A stretch of 64,000 nt of DNA from Halococcus hamelinensis 100A6 (GCF_000336675.1 NZ_AOMB01000003.1:1-64000), one strand, 5' to 3'. Positions 27,105-36,387 are shown, counted from the first letter of the stretch. The notes: generated by a model from the sequence alone, not told the origin. Numbers and translations: made by a program.

Positions 27105-27320
27105 TCATCGTCGTTCAGCAACGAGAGTAGAGAACAGTGCCTCCCAACACGAATGACAGAGACCACTCTCAATGCGACGGTTTCTCGCCACGTCACTTTC
27201 GTCCTGAAGAACGATATTGTGGCGTGCATACGGACTCTCGGTAAGTTGTCCCCGGCAAAGTGGACATGTGGTTGCAGAAGCGGTTCCCTCGCGTATTGGG
27301 TTTGTTGAACTGTCTGCCAT
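27105..27320 (-). CDS. Small zinc-finger-like protein
   Basis: 71 residues from ATG 27320 (MADSSTNPIREGTASATT); an upstream ATG at 27326 adds two residues. Two Cys pairs, CPLC near residue 20 and CHSC near residue 55, with an intervening basic stretch (RHNIVLQDESDVARNRRI), form a likely treble-clef or zinc-ribbon-like site. Small CPxC proteins are numerous in haloarchaea and a few affect motility or biofilm traits, but this one has no assigned role. It is upstream of and on the same strand as the TrmB gene, so both may be cotranscribed. Confidence 0.6.
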   Translation of the reverse strand: MADSSTNPIREGTASATTCPLCRGQLTESPYARHNIVLQDESDVARNRRIESGLCHSCWEALFSTLVAERR

Positions 27321-27326
27321 GTGCAT

Positions 27327-28044
27327 TCGATCCTTTTGTTGGTCGTCTCTTCGGGCCGACGACTAGAGTAGTATCTCGGTCACTATAGGTGTGTTGTGAG
27401 AATGTGAGTGAACGCAATCAAATACCGAAGGCGAACAATGAACAGCTGAAAATGATGATCGATATTCGGTATCACTTAGACCCACTAATTCTGGCTAAGA
27501 CAGTGGTAACAGATGGTATCTCCAATATAAGAATCACCCATCCGTCTCTTGCATCTTTCGCAGGTTCGAACAGGCTCCGCTGATCCGGTCCGGTCATTTC
27601 GCTGCATGGCATCACCCACCAAGCGCTGCTGGCGACTTCATCAAAAAACTATCAGAAATGTTCAAATAAAAGACTCAGGTATTAAGGCTAGCTGCCTACA
27701 AAGACACTTCTGTAGCGCTAATGGCCTCTCGGCGGCTGAAATCGCTGCAGAGCTGGCAGGATAAGCGTGACCGTGCGGCGCTGTAATGTCGCCGATAGAA
27801 GCTTACTTCGAGCCCATCGAAGGCATCTCTCACGCGACTGCATCGGGTTGTACGTCGAGAGAGTCGCTTCTCGCTCGTTGCACACCGAACCGACTGACCG
27901 ATGTGCAAGGAACTTCAGTCGAATCAGCTTCTGCATGTAATTCTGAATAGAGACTCGAACGTCAATATAAACAAACAGCAGTCAGTTGCTTAAATCAGTG
28001 CTTCTAAGCGAGGCGATATGCAATGAATTCACGGTTGGATATAA
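27327..28044. other. Intergenic stretch without a supported gene
   Basis: About 720 bases. Several short frames (for example minus strand 27718-27936, MQKLIRLKFLAHRSVGSVCN) stay open by chance or are remnants of decayed genes. None has a recognised domain. No inverted repeats typical of an insertion sequence were found. Confidence 0.4.
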
Positions 28045-28317
28045 ATGCGAATCAAAACTGATGGGAAGCACGAGTATCGAGTCGATCAATTGCGCCAGAT
28101 CATGCAAGCTACTGAAGAAGGGACCAAATCAGGGGCCTTCGACTTCTCGACCGAATTCACGCTGAGAATGCTGGAGAATCTCGATCAGGCTCTCCACCAC
28201 TCCGACATGACCGAAGAGCTTGCGGAGGTTCTCTCAACTCCCACAGTGGATTTGACCTATCGAATAGAGGCCAACCTCGATGTGAATCCAAGCCGGCGGG
28301 CGCGAGCGGATGAGTGA
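28045..28317 (+). CDS. Small conserved haloarchaeal protein (DUF7692-like)
   Basis: 90 residues, ATG 28045 (MRIKTDGKHEYRVDQLRQIM). The composition and the run TEFTLRMLENLDQALHHSDM followed by TEELAEVLSTPTVDLTYRIE resemble a family of small haloarchaeal proteins often found on plasmids and in integrated elements. A beta strand at each end flanks two helices. The function is unknown. DUF assignment is from memory of the pattern, not from a search. Confidence 0.6.
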   Translation: MRIKTDGKHEYRVDQLRQIMQATEEGTKSGAFDFSTEFTLRMLENLDQALHHSDMTEELAEVLSTPTVDLTYRIEANLDVNPSRRARADE

Positions 28318-28433
28318 TTGATCTGAGCCAAGATCGAAGTTTTGCACATCAGCTCAAGAAGGGATCTCTCAGCGAGTAAAGCAAACGAATAGCAACCTCC
28401 ATCAGGAATTTGCCGTTGCCGGCCGGCACATAG

Positions 28434-28538
28434 CTAGAAATCTATTTCCTTCCGAAGATCATGAATTGCGATGTCTAAAAGGAACTCCTTGCTGACTCCT
28501 AGTTCAGAACCCTCGAACTTGATCTGCTGAGCAGGCAT
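28434..28538 (-). CDS. Possible 34-residue small protein
   Basis: The minus strand from ATG 28538 reads MPAQQIKFEGSELGVSKEFL and LLDIAIHDLRKEIDF to TAG at 28434. The composition (one strand, then an amphipathic helix with acidic and basic residues) is protein-like for a frame this short. It could equally be the surviving end of a longer decayed gene. No neighbour helps to assign a function. Confidence 0.35.
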   Translation of the reverse strand: MPAQQIKFEGSELGVSKEFLLDIAIHDLRKEIDF

Positions 28539-28624
28539 ACCAGAAGACCGTCCCCTCAACTATCGTCGATCCTGTGTCAGCCGACGGCTGTAATACCGTG
28601 CCGAGAGCAGTCTCCGGGTAAATC

Positions 28625-28960
28625 GTGAATCACTCACCATCTGATCGAACTCTCAACGATCTCGCCGATGCCGTCGCTGGCGAGTTCGAGGCATACCGTC
28701 ACTCTGACGGCTTCAACGAACTCTCGCTCGTCATCGACAACAGCGACCGCGACCGCTCGACCCTGATCGTCCACATTGATCGAGAGCAGGCCACCGACCT
28801 CGCCGACCGCGTCGAAGTATTCCTCCGCGATCACGGCGCACAGACCCAACGCGAGCACTACGCGACCTTCGAATCGGCGCTAGATATCCTTGACCGGATG
28901 TACGACGATCTTAAACCCGAGGCCGATTACCGACCAGACTCTACGGAAGTTCCTCGATGA
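28625..28960 (+). CDS. Small hypothetical acidic protein
   Basis: 111 residues from a GTG at 28625 (VNHSPSDRTLNDLADAVAGE). The order helix, two to three strands (LSLVIDNSDRDRSTLIVHID) and a C-terminal helix (FESALDILDRMYDDLKPEAD) suggests a small alpha/beta fold. High Asp content fits a haloarchaeal cytoplasmic protein. I do not recognise the family. Its last codons overlap the convergent gene at 28941 by 20 nt. Confidence 0.6.
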   Translation: MNHSPSDRTLNDLADAVAGEFEAYRHSDGFNELSLVIDNSDRDRSTLIVHIDREQATDLADRVEVFLRDHGAQTQREHYATFESALDILDRMYDDLKPEADYRPDSTEVPR

Positions 28961-29489
28961 TGTCGACAAGTATTTCTTCAGTTTGCCATCGATAGAGCCG
29001 ACCCTCGTTCTCAAACAAATCGAAGACCCCATCCTGCATCCAGCCAAACGGGTGCTCTTCGTCTTCGTAGACCCGTTTGAGGACGTGACTCTTCGCGAAG
29101 TACTCGACCGTCCCAACGAGCAGGCCTTGTTCGACGAGGAAGTCACTGGGGTCCTTCTCGGCGACACCGACGAGATACGTGACGAGGTCGGCGATCAGGC
29201 AGAACTTCTGAATGCTATTGTCCCACTCTCCGCGGATGTCCACCATCCGGAATGCGTAGGCATCCTGACGGCGGTTGAGGCGGTCTACCACCAGATTCAG
29301 TCGTCGGATCGGCTCCCGGTCGTAGTTCCCGAGGACGAAGTACGACCGATCGTTTTCGTAGATCGGCGTGAGTTCACTCAGCGCGTGTAGAATCTCCTCG
29401 TTGTCCGCCAGCGAGAGTTCCTCTTGGTCGATCTGCTCTTTGGCGCTCGTGAGAATTTCGTCGGGAACCGGCGACTCCTCGTCGGACAT
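28941..29489 (-). CDS. Conserved hypothetical protein divergent from a winged-helix regulator
   Basis: 182 residues from the internal ATG at 29489 (MSDEESPVPDEILTSAKEQI). The upstream start at 29579 would run through the palindromic promoter region and is rejected. The protein is acidic and helical with RSYFVLGNYDREPIRRLNLV and DAYAFRMVDIRGEWDNSIQK segments, followed by FDLFENEGRLYRWQTEEILV near the end. No family recognised. It is transcribed divergently from the winged-helix gene at 29618 and shares the intervening operator-like sequence, so that regulator probably controls it (inference). Confidence 0.65.
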   Translation of the reverse strand: MSDEESPVPDEILTSAKEQIDQEELSLADNEEILHALSELTPIYENDRSYFVLGNYDREPIRRLNLVVDRLNRRQDAYAFRMVDIRGEWDNSIQKFCLIADLVTYLVGVAEKDPSDFLVEQGLLVGTVEYFAKSHVLKRVYEDEEHPFGWMQDGVFDLFENEGRLYRWQTEEILVDIIEELP

Positions 29490-29514
29490 ATCACACCTAC
29501 TCCACGTGGAGGAA

Positions 29515-29595
29515 TATGGTTTACTACATAAACTACTGGGTGAATCGTTTTGTAGTTTACTTTGGAGTGATTCACTCAAGAGTAAACTACTTCCC
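29515..29595. promoter_or_regulatory. Shared operator-like repeats between divergent genes
   Basis: Within 81 bases the motif GTAGTTTAC / GTAAACTAC occurs twice in opposite orientation (29552-29560 and 29582-29590), with a related GTTTACTAC at 29520-29528. A second element pair, GTGAATC and GATTCAC, flanks the central copy. The arrangement lies between the divergent genes at 28941 and 29618 and fits binding of a dimeric regulator, most simply the winged-helix protein encoded at 29618. Confidence 0.6.
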
Positions 29596-29617
29596 GTGCC
29601 GGGGCGTAGATGTTCGT

Positions 29618-30025
29618 ATGAGTACCGACGTGGGGACTGCTGAAGACACGGAGGCGCGTGAGCTCGTCCACTTCGTAACTCAACAGACGCGATTTACGCT
29701 GCTCAACAACATCCTCCAGCACCCCGACCAGCTGCCGTCGATGTACGAACTCGAGCAGTTGAACCCAAGCATTAGCGACGCCACTGTCTACAAGCACATC
29801 CAGAAACTGATCGACGCTGGCATCGTCAAGGAGGCTGCGCTTTCGGACGACAAACGTCGGCAGGGCTATCCCTGGAAGTTCTACGGCGTGAGCGACGCGG
29901 GCCGAGAGTTCCTCGACGAACACAACCTACTGGAGGCCGAGGAAACCCTTCAACGCATCTACGAGACGATTTCCGACAAGTCCAAGAAGATGATCAAGTA
30001 CGAGAACGCGCCGCGCCCCCACTGA
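29618..30025 (+). CDS. Winged-helix transcriptional regulator
   Basis: 135 residues, ATG 29618. The winged helix covers nearly the whole protein: LVHFVTQQTRFTLLNNILQH, then PSMYELEQLNPSISDATVYK as the helix-turn-helix with recognition helix, HIQKLIDAGIVKEAALSDDK, and a beta wing (GYPWKFYGVSDAGREFL). A C-terminal helix (EETLQRIYETISDKSKKM) probably dimerises. PadR/MarR-like architecture common in haloarchaea. It probably binds the palindromic sequence upstream and controls itself and the divergent gene at 28941. The signal is unknown. Confidence 0.85.
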   Translation: MSTDVGTAEDTEARELVHFVTQQTRFTLLNNILQHPDQLPSMYELEQLNPSISDATVYKHIQKLIDAGIVKEAALSDDKRRQGYPWKFYGVSDAGREFLDEHNLLEAEETLQRIYETISDKSKKMIKYENAPRPH

Positions 30026-30111
30026 CGGGAGCTGCAGAGACCGACTCGCGGCGCGATGTGCAGTCGATTTTCGTCTCTTCTGTCACGTGGACACATCGGG
30101 ATCTGAGGCCA

Positions 30112-31188
30112 TCACGAGAGATGCTGCCAGATCTCGGTGGGATCGGTGTCGTTCAGTTCGGCGTTCGTCTGCATTTTCCGGAGCTCGGTGATACAGCGCT
30201 TAGCGACCAACGGATACACGTCAGCAGGTGTGAATGAAACATCGAGTTCCATCAGTTCCGGCCAGTCTTCGGCCCAAATATCCTCAACCACGCGGGGGTA
30301 GAGGTCGTCGTTCAGATGCAGGCCGAACTCACGTCCTTCCTCGACGACCATCGTCCGAACCTGTTTCCGGATCCGCGCCGGCGTGCAGTACGTCGCAACC
30401 ACGTATTCGGCCCCCGACTCCGCATCCTCGGGTTGCTGTCCGAACTGTTCGCGGTTCAACTCCCTGAACTCCTCGCGGACCAGTTTCGCGCGACGCGCCG
30501 AGGCGTCGCTTCGCACCACGACACCTTCGACCTGCATCTCCTCAGCCAGCGACGATGCCGGAAACGTGTACGTCTCCGGATCGAACCCATCGTCGAGGTG
30601 CTCGAGAATCGTTGCCGGAACGAACGACGAGGCGGTCGGGGCAGTATCGACGCGGATGCGCTCGAATATCTCCCACGCAGTCTCGGTGTCGAGAAAGCCC
30701 TCGAAGGTTTCCTCGTAGGGATTCCCCGGTGACGTCATCGTCTCGACTGCCACATACGGGAGGACGTCAAAGCCAACTAGCGCAGGCAGGTCGCGATCAG
30801 TGTATCCGTAATCGAGCGTCGAATACACGAGATTCTCGGCGTACACGATCAGCGGCCCCTCGTACTCGTCGTGAAGCGTTCGGAGAGTAGCGATATCGAC
30901 GCCCTCGCGGAGGCAGCGAACCGCACGATGCAGCGCACCGTCGATCTCATCCAACGAGTCGCGATGATTGCCTCGGATGGCCTTCCGCGTCCCGAAGACG
31001 AGACCTCCATCGCCATCGGCTGCACTGGCAACTTGGTCCGGATACCACTCCGCGTATCGTTCATCATACAGCGTGAACCGGAACGCGCTCCCGTCGAACT
31101 TCTCGACGAGGGTCAGATCTTCGACGTCGAACAACTCCGCTGGGACAACCGGATGGTCGTAGCGCGGGATTTTCGGATACACCTTCAT
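30112..31188 (-). CDS. RNA ligase-like nucleotidyltransferase
   Basis: 358 residues starting MKVYPKIPRYDHPVVPAELF. The nucleotidyltransferase motifs of the RNA/DNA ligase superfamily are present: motif I VEKFDGSAFRF (Lys near residue 29 would carry AMP), motif III-like LIVYAENLVY near 115, motif IV EGVVVRS near 220 and motif V RAKLVREEF near 230. About 130 residues follow, rich in helix (ARIRKQVRTMVVEEGREFGL), a position occupied in Rnl2-like or Pab1020-type ligases by a dimerisation or specificity domain. Substrate and pathway (RNA repair, tRNA healing) are not determined. A solitary gene; no PNKP or RtcB-like partner was seen. Confidence 0.8.
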   Translation of the reverse strand: MKVYPKIPRYDHPVVPAELFDVEDLTLVEKFDGSAFRFTLYDERYAEWYPDQVASAADGDGGLVFGTRKAIRGNHRDSLDEIDGALHRAVRCLREGVDIATLRTLHDEYEGPLIVYAENLVYSTLDYGYTDRDLPALVGFDVLPYVAVETMTSPGNPYEETFEGFLDTETAWEIFERIRVDTAPTASSFVPATILEHLDDGFDPETYTFPASSLAEEMQVEGVVVRSDASARRAKLVREEFRELNREQFGQQPEDAESGAEYVVATYCTPARIRKQVRTMVVEEGREFGLHLNDDLYPRVVEDIWAEDWPELMELDVSFTPADVYPLVAKRCITELRKMQTNAELNDTDPTEIWQHLS

Positions 31189-31421
31189 AGTTCAGTTATG
31201 CCATCGTGGTTCTCGGTCGGGACGATCGACTACCCACCCTCACGCTCGATCGAGAGCATGTCCATATCGAAAGCTGGGTACGATACAGTATGAACGGTCT
31301 TATTAGTTCTTCCACACGCTGATGAAACCGAACTCTTCCCCCATGGCCACTGCATGGATCCAGATGGGAATCCTCTAGAGTCTCTGCGAGATACCTTGTA
31401 TCCTCAATTAGTTCACCACCG

Positions 31422-31622
31422 GTTGAGGACTCCATCCAAGAGCTGACGAACCGATACTACCGTGGACTCGAAGTTCTCCAGGTACTCGCCGAACCAATAG
31501 CCGTCGACGAACTGGCCACCGATCTTGAATTAGACATCGATGTGGTCCGAGACAGGATCGCGTATCTTGACAAGTTTGACCGAATACGCCAAGATGGCGA
31601 AACAGTCAGTCCGGTGGATTAG
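31422..31622 (+). pseudogene. Helix-turn-helix protein remnant
   Basis: The plus strand reads VEDSIQELTNRYYRGLEVLQ, then VLAEPIAVDELATDLELDID and VVRDRIAYLDKFDRIRQDGE to TAG at 31620-31622. The pattern is a typical small winged-helix or HTH protein. No ATG or GTG start begins this frame: the preceding sequence stays open without a start codon and has no coding character. A nearby ATG at 31343 is in another frame. I read it as a 5'-truncated regulator. Confidence 0.5.
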
Positions 31623-31992
31623 TCCGACTTCCGTCCCTACTTAGAAGGAAGACGGTTATCGGTCGAGGAAACTCGTTCCTGGCTGATTTCGTTCTCCACC
31701 CGGCACATATGCTTGCTGCTACAACCGTTACTCGTCCTTTGCTCTCCAATCAGAAGTACACCTCTCTAGGTTCTTGCTGGCATCTTCTCATTCTGATAAA
31801 CTACACGGGGTCACTGATGGGGTGTCAGTAATCATGTGGCTACTGAGGGGTATGAGATGGGTTGTGTCCTTCTTCTCCCTCCCACAGCTCCGAGAGAGCC
31901 ATGAAAGTGAGCGGAGATTGTCCAGTATCATAGATGATTTGTGTCTTGTAATAGTCCCCAGGGAGCGGTTGAAGAGTTGTCCGCCAAGCGAT
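31623..31992. other. Intergenic region, nothing recognised
   Basis: About 370 bases between the HTH remnant and the convergent serine hydrolase gene. Frames in this stretch are short and lack coding character. No terminator or repeat was recognised. Confidence 0.4.
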
Positions 31993-33360
31993 TTAATCGG
32001 TATTGCTCATTCGATAAGTCCATTTTCCCATCGACAGTATAAGATCTGAAGGCGAATTAGAAACATCGAACTCAGCAAGCCACTTGACACCACTACCTGT
32101 TGCTCGGGAGAATCGGTATCGTTCTCCTGTGATGTCCTCAGGCTCCATTGTGAACTGGATATTGAGGTTCTCCAAATTCACTAGAATCGTGCTGGCTGGT
32201 GCTTTTTCGACCGTTGCCATCACCGCATTACGGTAGGCAGTGTAAGTACCGCTTATCTCATCGATCGCCTCGAATATCTTTAGGGTGGGCACAGCACTCA
32301 TCGGATCCTCGCCACAGATAATCGACAATACACCCTTTCCGATCGGGGCTACTGGCTGTCCACCCGTATTTAACGCCAGTGCAACTCCATGACCATGCTC
32401 TCGTGAGACGCACATATATCCTCCAGAGATACCGATTCCGCCTCGGTGAGCAACAAGCGTCTCATCCAGAAAATCGTCTATTTCCCAACCGTAGCCGTAC
32501 CCACGCTGAGTGCCATCGACAGTCGGCAAGGCTGGAGACTGAAGACGACACATCTTCTCAATTAGATCCTTCGAGAGGATTCGGTTTCCTCTCAATACAC
32601 CATCATTGAGAATACACTGTAGTAGCGAGCCGAGTTCAGTGACAGAACTAATCAGCCCGCCGGCTGCTCCGGCTCCCGGTTCGAGTGATTTGGAGGACAA
32701 GCCGTCGGCTGTTCTGAGATAGCCAGTCATCGCGTCGCAATCCGTTTCGAGTACTTCTGGGTCGAATACCGAGCGCTCCATATCGAGCGGCGCGAATACC
32801 TCCTCTTCGATATACTCAGTGTACGAACGCTCGGTGATCGTCTCGATGACTTCTGCCAGAAGGAAGTATCCACTGTTAGAATACATATAGCGGGATCGGT
32901 CGGTCAACCGTTGGTCCAGCGCTCCCTCAATATGCTCTATTCGACCGAGCTGCTGACCATCATCAAGGCTGTCGAAATGGGTGACAAAGTCCCGGGGAAG
33001 TCCGGACGAATGTGAGAGGAGTTCATGGATGGAAATGGGTTCTCCCGGAACTTCGTTCAGGAGCGGCACGTATTCGCTGGCATCGGCATCAAGAGAAAGG
33101 TCAGTTCGATCGACGAGCTGCAAAACCGCTGCGGCTGTGAATGGTTTCGTGAGGGAAGCGACTCCGAACAGCGTGTCTGGTGTTACTGGCTCCTCCAAAT
33201 CGAGGTCACGAAACCCGATACCAGACTCGTACAGCATGGTGGATTCATCCGAAATTGAGACGCTGACCCCTGGTATGTCCTCACGATCGAGCCATTCTTC
33301 TAAAAAAGAATCAATCGCCTCAACTTTGGAATCTGCAGTCCCATGGCACCGATGAGTCAT
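31993..33360 (-). CDS. Serine hydrolase of the beta-lactamase/penicillin-binding (class C) family
   Basis: 455 residues, ATG 33360. The catalytic residues of class C-type hydrolases are visible: nucleophile Ser in ASLTKPFT (S-x-x-K, near residue 70), Tyr in YSNSGYF (Y-x-N near residue 160), and HRGGIG near residue 305 in the place of the K(T/S)G triad. The C-terminal 130 residues form an additional beta-rich domain (SAVPTLKIFEAIDEISGTYT). No signal peptide was found, so a cytoplasmic enzyme is likely. Archaeal members of this family are mostly peptidases or esterases rather than lactamases; the substrate is unknown. Confidence 0.85.
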   Translation of the reverse strand: MTHRCHGTADSKVEAIDSFLEEWLDREDIPGVSVSISDESTMLYESGIGFRDLDLEEPVTPDTLFGVASLTKPFTAAAVLQLVDRTDLSLDADASEYVPLLNEVPGEPISIHELLSHSSGLPRDFVTHFDSLDDGQQLGRIEHIEGALDQRLTDRSRYMYSNSGYFLLAEVIETITERSYTEYIEEEVFAPLDMERSVFDPEVLETDCDAMTGYLRTADGLSSKSLEPGAGAAGGLISSVTELGSLLQCILNDGVLRGNRILSKDLIEKMCRLQSPALPTVDGTQRGYGYGWEIDDFLDETLVAHRGGIGISGGYMCVSREHGHGVALALNTGGQPVAPIGKGVLSIICGEDPMSAVPTLKIFEAIDEISGTYTAYRNAVMATVEKAPASTILVNLENLNIQFTMEPEDITGERYRFSRATGSGVKWLAEFDVSNSPSDLILSMGKWTYRMSNTD

Positions 33361-33378
33361 TTTTCTATTGTTTGTTAG

Positions 33379-33829
33379 TCATTGCGTATCCTTATCAGAC
33401 CACCGACTGAGTCTCCACCACTCCTCCTGTGGCCGATTGAGCGCTCGATAGACTGCACGAAGGTGAAACATATGCCACTTCGGGTCGCCAAACGAGAGGT
33501 CGTGATCTACGATGGCGGCCCCATAGGTTCGATAAGCAGGCGGATTTGGTATGCTGCTGTTACATTGGGACATGACTGTTCAAGGCACAAGCGACCGAAA
33601 GTGTGTATGCTGGGTCTTTGGCCTACCCCGATGTTTGCAAACGTGGACGATGACCTTCCTTGTTAATACTCACTTCGCGCTTTTCTGTATCACCCTCGCT
33701 GGTTTGAGCAGACCGCTCAAATTCTCTATTTGTGAAGTACGGTGGATCCGCGTATACTTCAGAAATGTCCCAATCTAACAGCTCGATGACTCCGTTTGGG
33801 ATCAATGCCACTTTTTGAAAAGAACTCAC
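33379..33829 (-). pseudogene. Two short coding-like frames, probably a decayed gene
   Basis: On the minus strand a 68-codon frame (33829 to 33623; SSFQKVALIPNGVIELLDWD, VYADPPYFTNREFERSAQ) is followed by a 64-codon frame (33573 to 33379; GAAIVDHDLSFGDPKWHMFH, LRAVYRALNRPQEEWWRLSR). Both have more protein-like composition than background, but neither has a recognised domain, and they are not joined by an open frame. They could be a decayed gene or two very small genes. Regulatory sequence of the hydrolase gene probably lies at the right end. Confidence 0.3.
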
Positions 33830-33974
33830 ATACTTCTGCAGCTATCGCAGCTCGACATATCGCTCGCAGGGTAACACCTGCTTTGATGACACGACCATTT
33901 CCAATACTTTCGAGCTACAAACATATACTATATTCCGAGAACCGGTGTAGCGAATCAGCATAGCCGATCTTGAG

Positions 33975-34877
33975 CTATATGGCGCTATTGTCCAGTATAC
34001 TTGTTGAGATCACCTTCAAATGCTCGTTCAACTCCAGAATAAGCGTATCGCTATCGGCGGCAACCTGTACTTCGCATCGCCATGGGTCTTTGCAGGTTAC
34101 GACTGTACAACGGTCATCAACGCAAAAGCCGATTTCCCAAAACGGTGCGACATCAACCGGTAATTCCCGATTCCGGAGGAATTCTCGTACTGGCTTTTCA
34201 TTGAGAAGAAGCATACCAATGCTCGGATACAGTCGATTTCCACATCGGGTACACTTATAGCCTGCATCCCGGCTGGCGGTCGTATCGGAGTCGTTTCGTT
34301 CGACGAACGGCTTCATCGGACCGAAACAGGCCGGGCAAACACCCTCTCGTGCGAGCCTCATGTGTGTCCGGACATGCTGGTCGAAGGTGTGGAGGAATTC
34401 GGATGGCGATCGCCCGGCAAGCCCACCCGGTGGAAATGGATAGCGCGTCAGTCGGGTTTCACAAGCCCTGCAATCGATTTCCATCCACTCGTCCTGATAC
34501 GTCGCTTCAAGAGCATCCGTTTCGCATCGCGGGCAGGTCCCTGCTATCGAGGTTGCAGCGAACTCATCACGCTGGTTGTATATCCCCGCGAGGATCGCGG
34601 TTGCGACCTTCCAACCAGCGTAGCGGAAGGCGTACCCTTCGTTAGTATGCTTGAGGAAATGGCCGGTGAGCTCGTCCAAGTGATAGCTGAACTGCGAACT
34701 GACGTCTGCACCCGCTTCCGCCTGGAGTGCTGAAAACGACGCCGGGTACTCTTTCTCAGTCCGCAGGATGTCGAGCAACGCTTGAAGAATCCTCACGCGA
34801 TGTTCGTTTCCGAGAAGCGCGAATGCATCCGCCGGTAGGAGATCCGCTGGAGCTGACGCGTCGTCGCCATCGTCCAT
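33975..34877 (-). CDS. ArsR-like winged-helix regulator with zinc-ribbon segments
   Basis: 300 residues from ATG 34877. The winged helix is near residues 18-90 (FALLGNEHRVRILQALLDIL; SSQFSYHLDELTGHFL; GYAFRYAGWKVATAIL). The middle and C-terminal parts have four metal-binding-like Cys pairs: CPRC and CRAC near 115 and 135, then CPAC and CTRC near 190-215. The C-terminus is beta-rich. The arrangement matches a haloarchaeal group (DUF7351-like) of unknown function. It is divergent from the MFS transporter at 35071, so it is a candidate regulator of that gene. Confidence 0.75.
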   Translation of the reverse strand: MDDGDDASAPADLLPADAFALLGNEHRVRILQALLDILRTEKEYPASFSALQAEAGADVSSQFSYHLDELTGHFLKHTNEGYAFRYAGWKVATAILAGIYNQRDEFAATSIAGTCPRCETDALEATYQDEWMEIDCRACETRLTRYPFPPGGLAGRSPSEFLHTFDQHVRTHMRLAREGVCPACFGPMKPFVERNDSDTTASRDAGYKCTRCGNRLYPSIGMLLLNEKPVREFLRNRELPVDVAPFWEIGFCVDDRCTVVTCKDPWRCEVQVAADSDTLILELNEHLKVISTSILDNSAI

Positions 34878-35070
34878 GATACAGGGTTATACTAGTCAGA
34901 CATGAATTCCGGTATCAGTCGTTCATCATTTTCGTGAATGGCTCGGCAACCGAGAGGTGACAATGCATCTACTAAAACTCATGGTAGCTAACACTTTTCG
35001 ACAGTACACACTCACAAAACGGTATGCGGGCACCAGAGCTCAAAGCGTGGTGGAACAACAGTGAGCAGCG

Positions 35071-36285
35071 ATGCTGACCGGTAAGTGGCAGCGACCGCCG
35101 CTATTTGTTCTCAAGTACTATGCTTATCGAGCGACGGTCACGTTCGGGTTCTTTTGGCCGGTGTTTACGATCTTCCTTCTCGACCGTGGACTCAGCTACA
35201 CGCAGATCGGTTTGCTGAACAGTCTCTCAGCTGGGATCATCGTCATTGGTGAGATTCCAAGCGGATATATCGGCGATCGGATTGGCCGACGAAACAGTAT
35301 ACTCGTCGGGTCAGGATTGCTTTCTGTATCGCTGATTGGGTTCACCGTCGTCAAAACGTTCCTTGCGTTCGCGGTTCTCTGGGTGTTTTGGGGGCTTGGA
35401 TCGGCGTTTCAGTCCGGAAGCGATGATGCATGGTTGTACGAGGCGCTCGAAGATCGCTCGGACGAATCCCAGTACACTCGTATCCGAGGACGTGGCGGGT
35501 CGGTCAATCAGTGGATGACTGCCGGAACAACTCTCGTTGCCGGGGGATTGTATAGCCTCAATCCACGACTTCCATTCCTTGCCGGTGGACTACTCGTCGC
35601 AAGTTCGATTCCGGTTTTGCTTTCGCTGCCGAAAGCAGGTGAGAACGAGACAGAGGATGACCGATTCACCGTTCTCGATGCACTTCCAGTGCTCCGCCGT
35701 CGATTAACCCAGCCGCCACTCCGGTCGTTCGTGGTGTATATGGCGTTGTTCTTCGGAATTATCAGTGCTGCTGACGAGTTCATCCAGCCGATCGCAACGC
35801 AAGCACTCTTTCTCTCTCCGACGGGTTTGGGACCGCTCTACGCGGGATTTACTGTCACAGCCGCGATTGCGAGTTACTTTGCCGGCGACATCGAGAAGCT
35901 GCTCTCAACGCAGTGGGCTATCCTGTTGGTACCGACGCTGGTGGGTGTGTTTTTCATCGTTCCACTGCTGGCACCGCTTGCAGCGTTCCCACTGTTCTTC
36001 GTGATGAAATCCGCAAACGTAGTAGTACGTCCGATAGCTACCAATTATATTAATCGACACGCGGAATCAGTCGGACGAGCGACCATCTTAAGCGCTGCCT
36101 CAATGGCGTATGCGCTGGTACGGCTCCCGATGAAGCCATTGAGCGGAGTGGTTGCGGACGCGACGACACCGATCGCCGCGGTCGCTGCCCTCGGCGGGGT
36201 GTTTCTGCTCGGAGGGACCATCGTCGTTCTCTGGGAAACACCGGTTAGTGATATCAGGGGTAAGGTGAGCGAATCCACCGATTAG
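35071..36285 (+). CDS. Major facilitator superfamily (MFS) transporter
   Basis: 404 residues with about 12 membrane helices (for example FGFFWPVFTIFLLDRGLS; LAFAVLWVFWGLGSAF; ILLVPTLVGVFFIVPLLAP). The MFS signature between helices 2 and 3 is GYIGDRIGRRNSIL (G-x(3)-D-R/K-x-G-R-R). The substrate is not evident; the arrangement opposite a winged-helix/zinc-ribbon regulator is like that of regulated drug or metabolite exporters. The start ATG at 35071 precedes the first helix by a short cytoplasmic stretch. The two genes are separated by 193 nt, probably holding both promoters. Confidence 0.9.
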   Translation: MLTGKWQRPPLFVLKYYAYRATVTFGFFWPVFTIFLLDRGLSYTQIGLLNSLSAGIIVIGEIPSGYIGDRIGRRNSILVGSGLLSVSLIGFTVVKTFLAFAVLWVFWGLGSAFQSGSDDAWLYEALEDRSDESQYTRIRGRGGSVNQWMTAGTTLVAGGLYSLNPRLPFLAGGLLVASSIPVLLSLPKAGENETEDDRFTVLDALPVLRRRLTQPPLRSFVVYMALFFGIISAADEFIQPIATQALFLSPTGLGPLYAGFTVTAAIASYFAGDIEKLLSTQWAILLVPTLVGVFFIVPLLAPLAAFPLFFVMKSANVVVRPIATNYINRHAESVGRATILSAASMAYALVRLPMKPLSGVVADATTPIAAVAALGGVFLLGGTIVVLWETPVSDIRGKVSESTD

Positions 36286-36387
36286 AAACCAGCGCAAGCA
36301 TCGCTGCACACATAACAGGCGACCGGAATCTGCTCTCCACTGATTCGAGCGACTGTTTCCACAAACCACTGTGACTCGCCAGCGATT

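Noticed and set aside
27560-27600. tRNA-like GGTTCGAACAGG sequence
   Set aside because: The T-loop-like string is not followed by a matching acceptor stem and no cloverleaf can be drawn. Similar strings near 17100 and 54305 fail too.
27327-28044. Insertion-sequence remnant
   Set aside because: No transposase motif (DDE, HUH or RNase H-like) and no terminal inverted repeats could be found.
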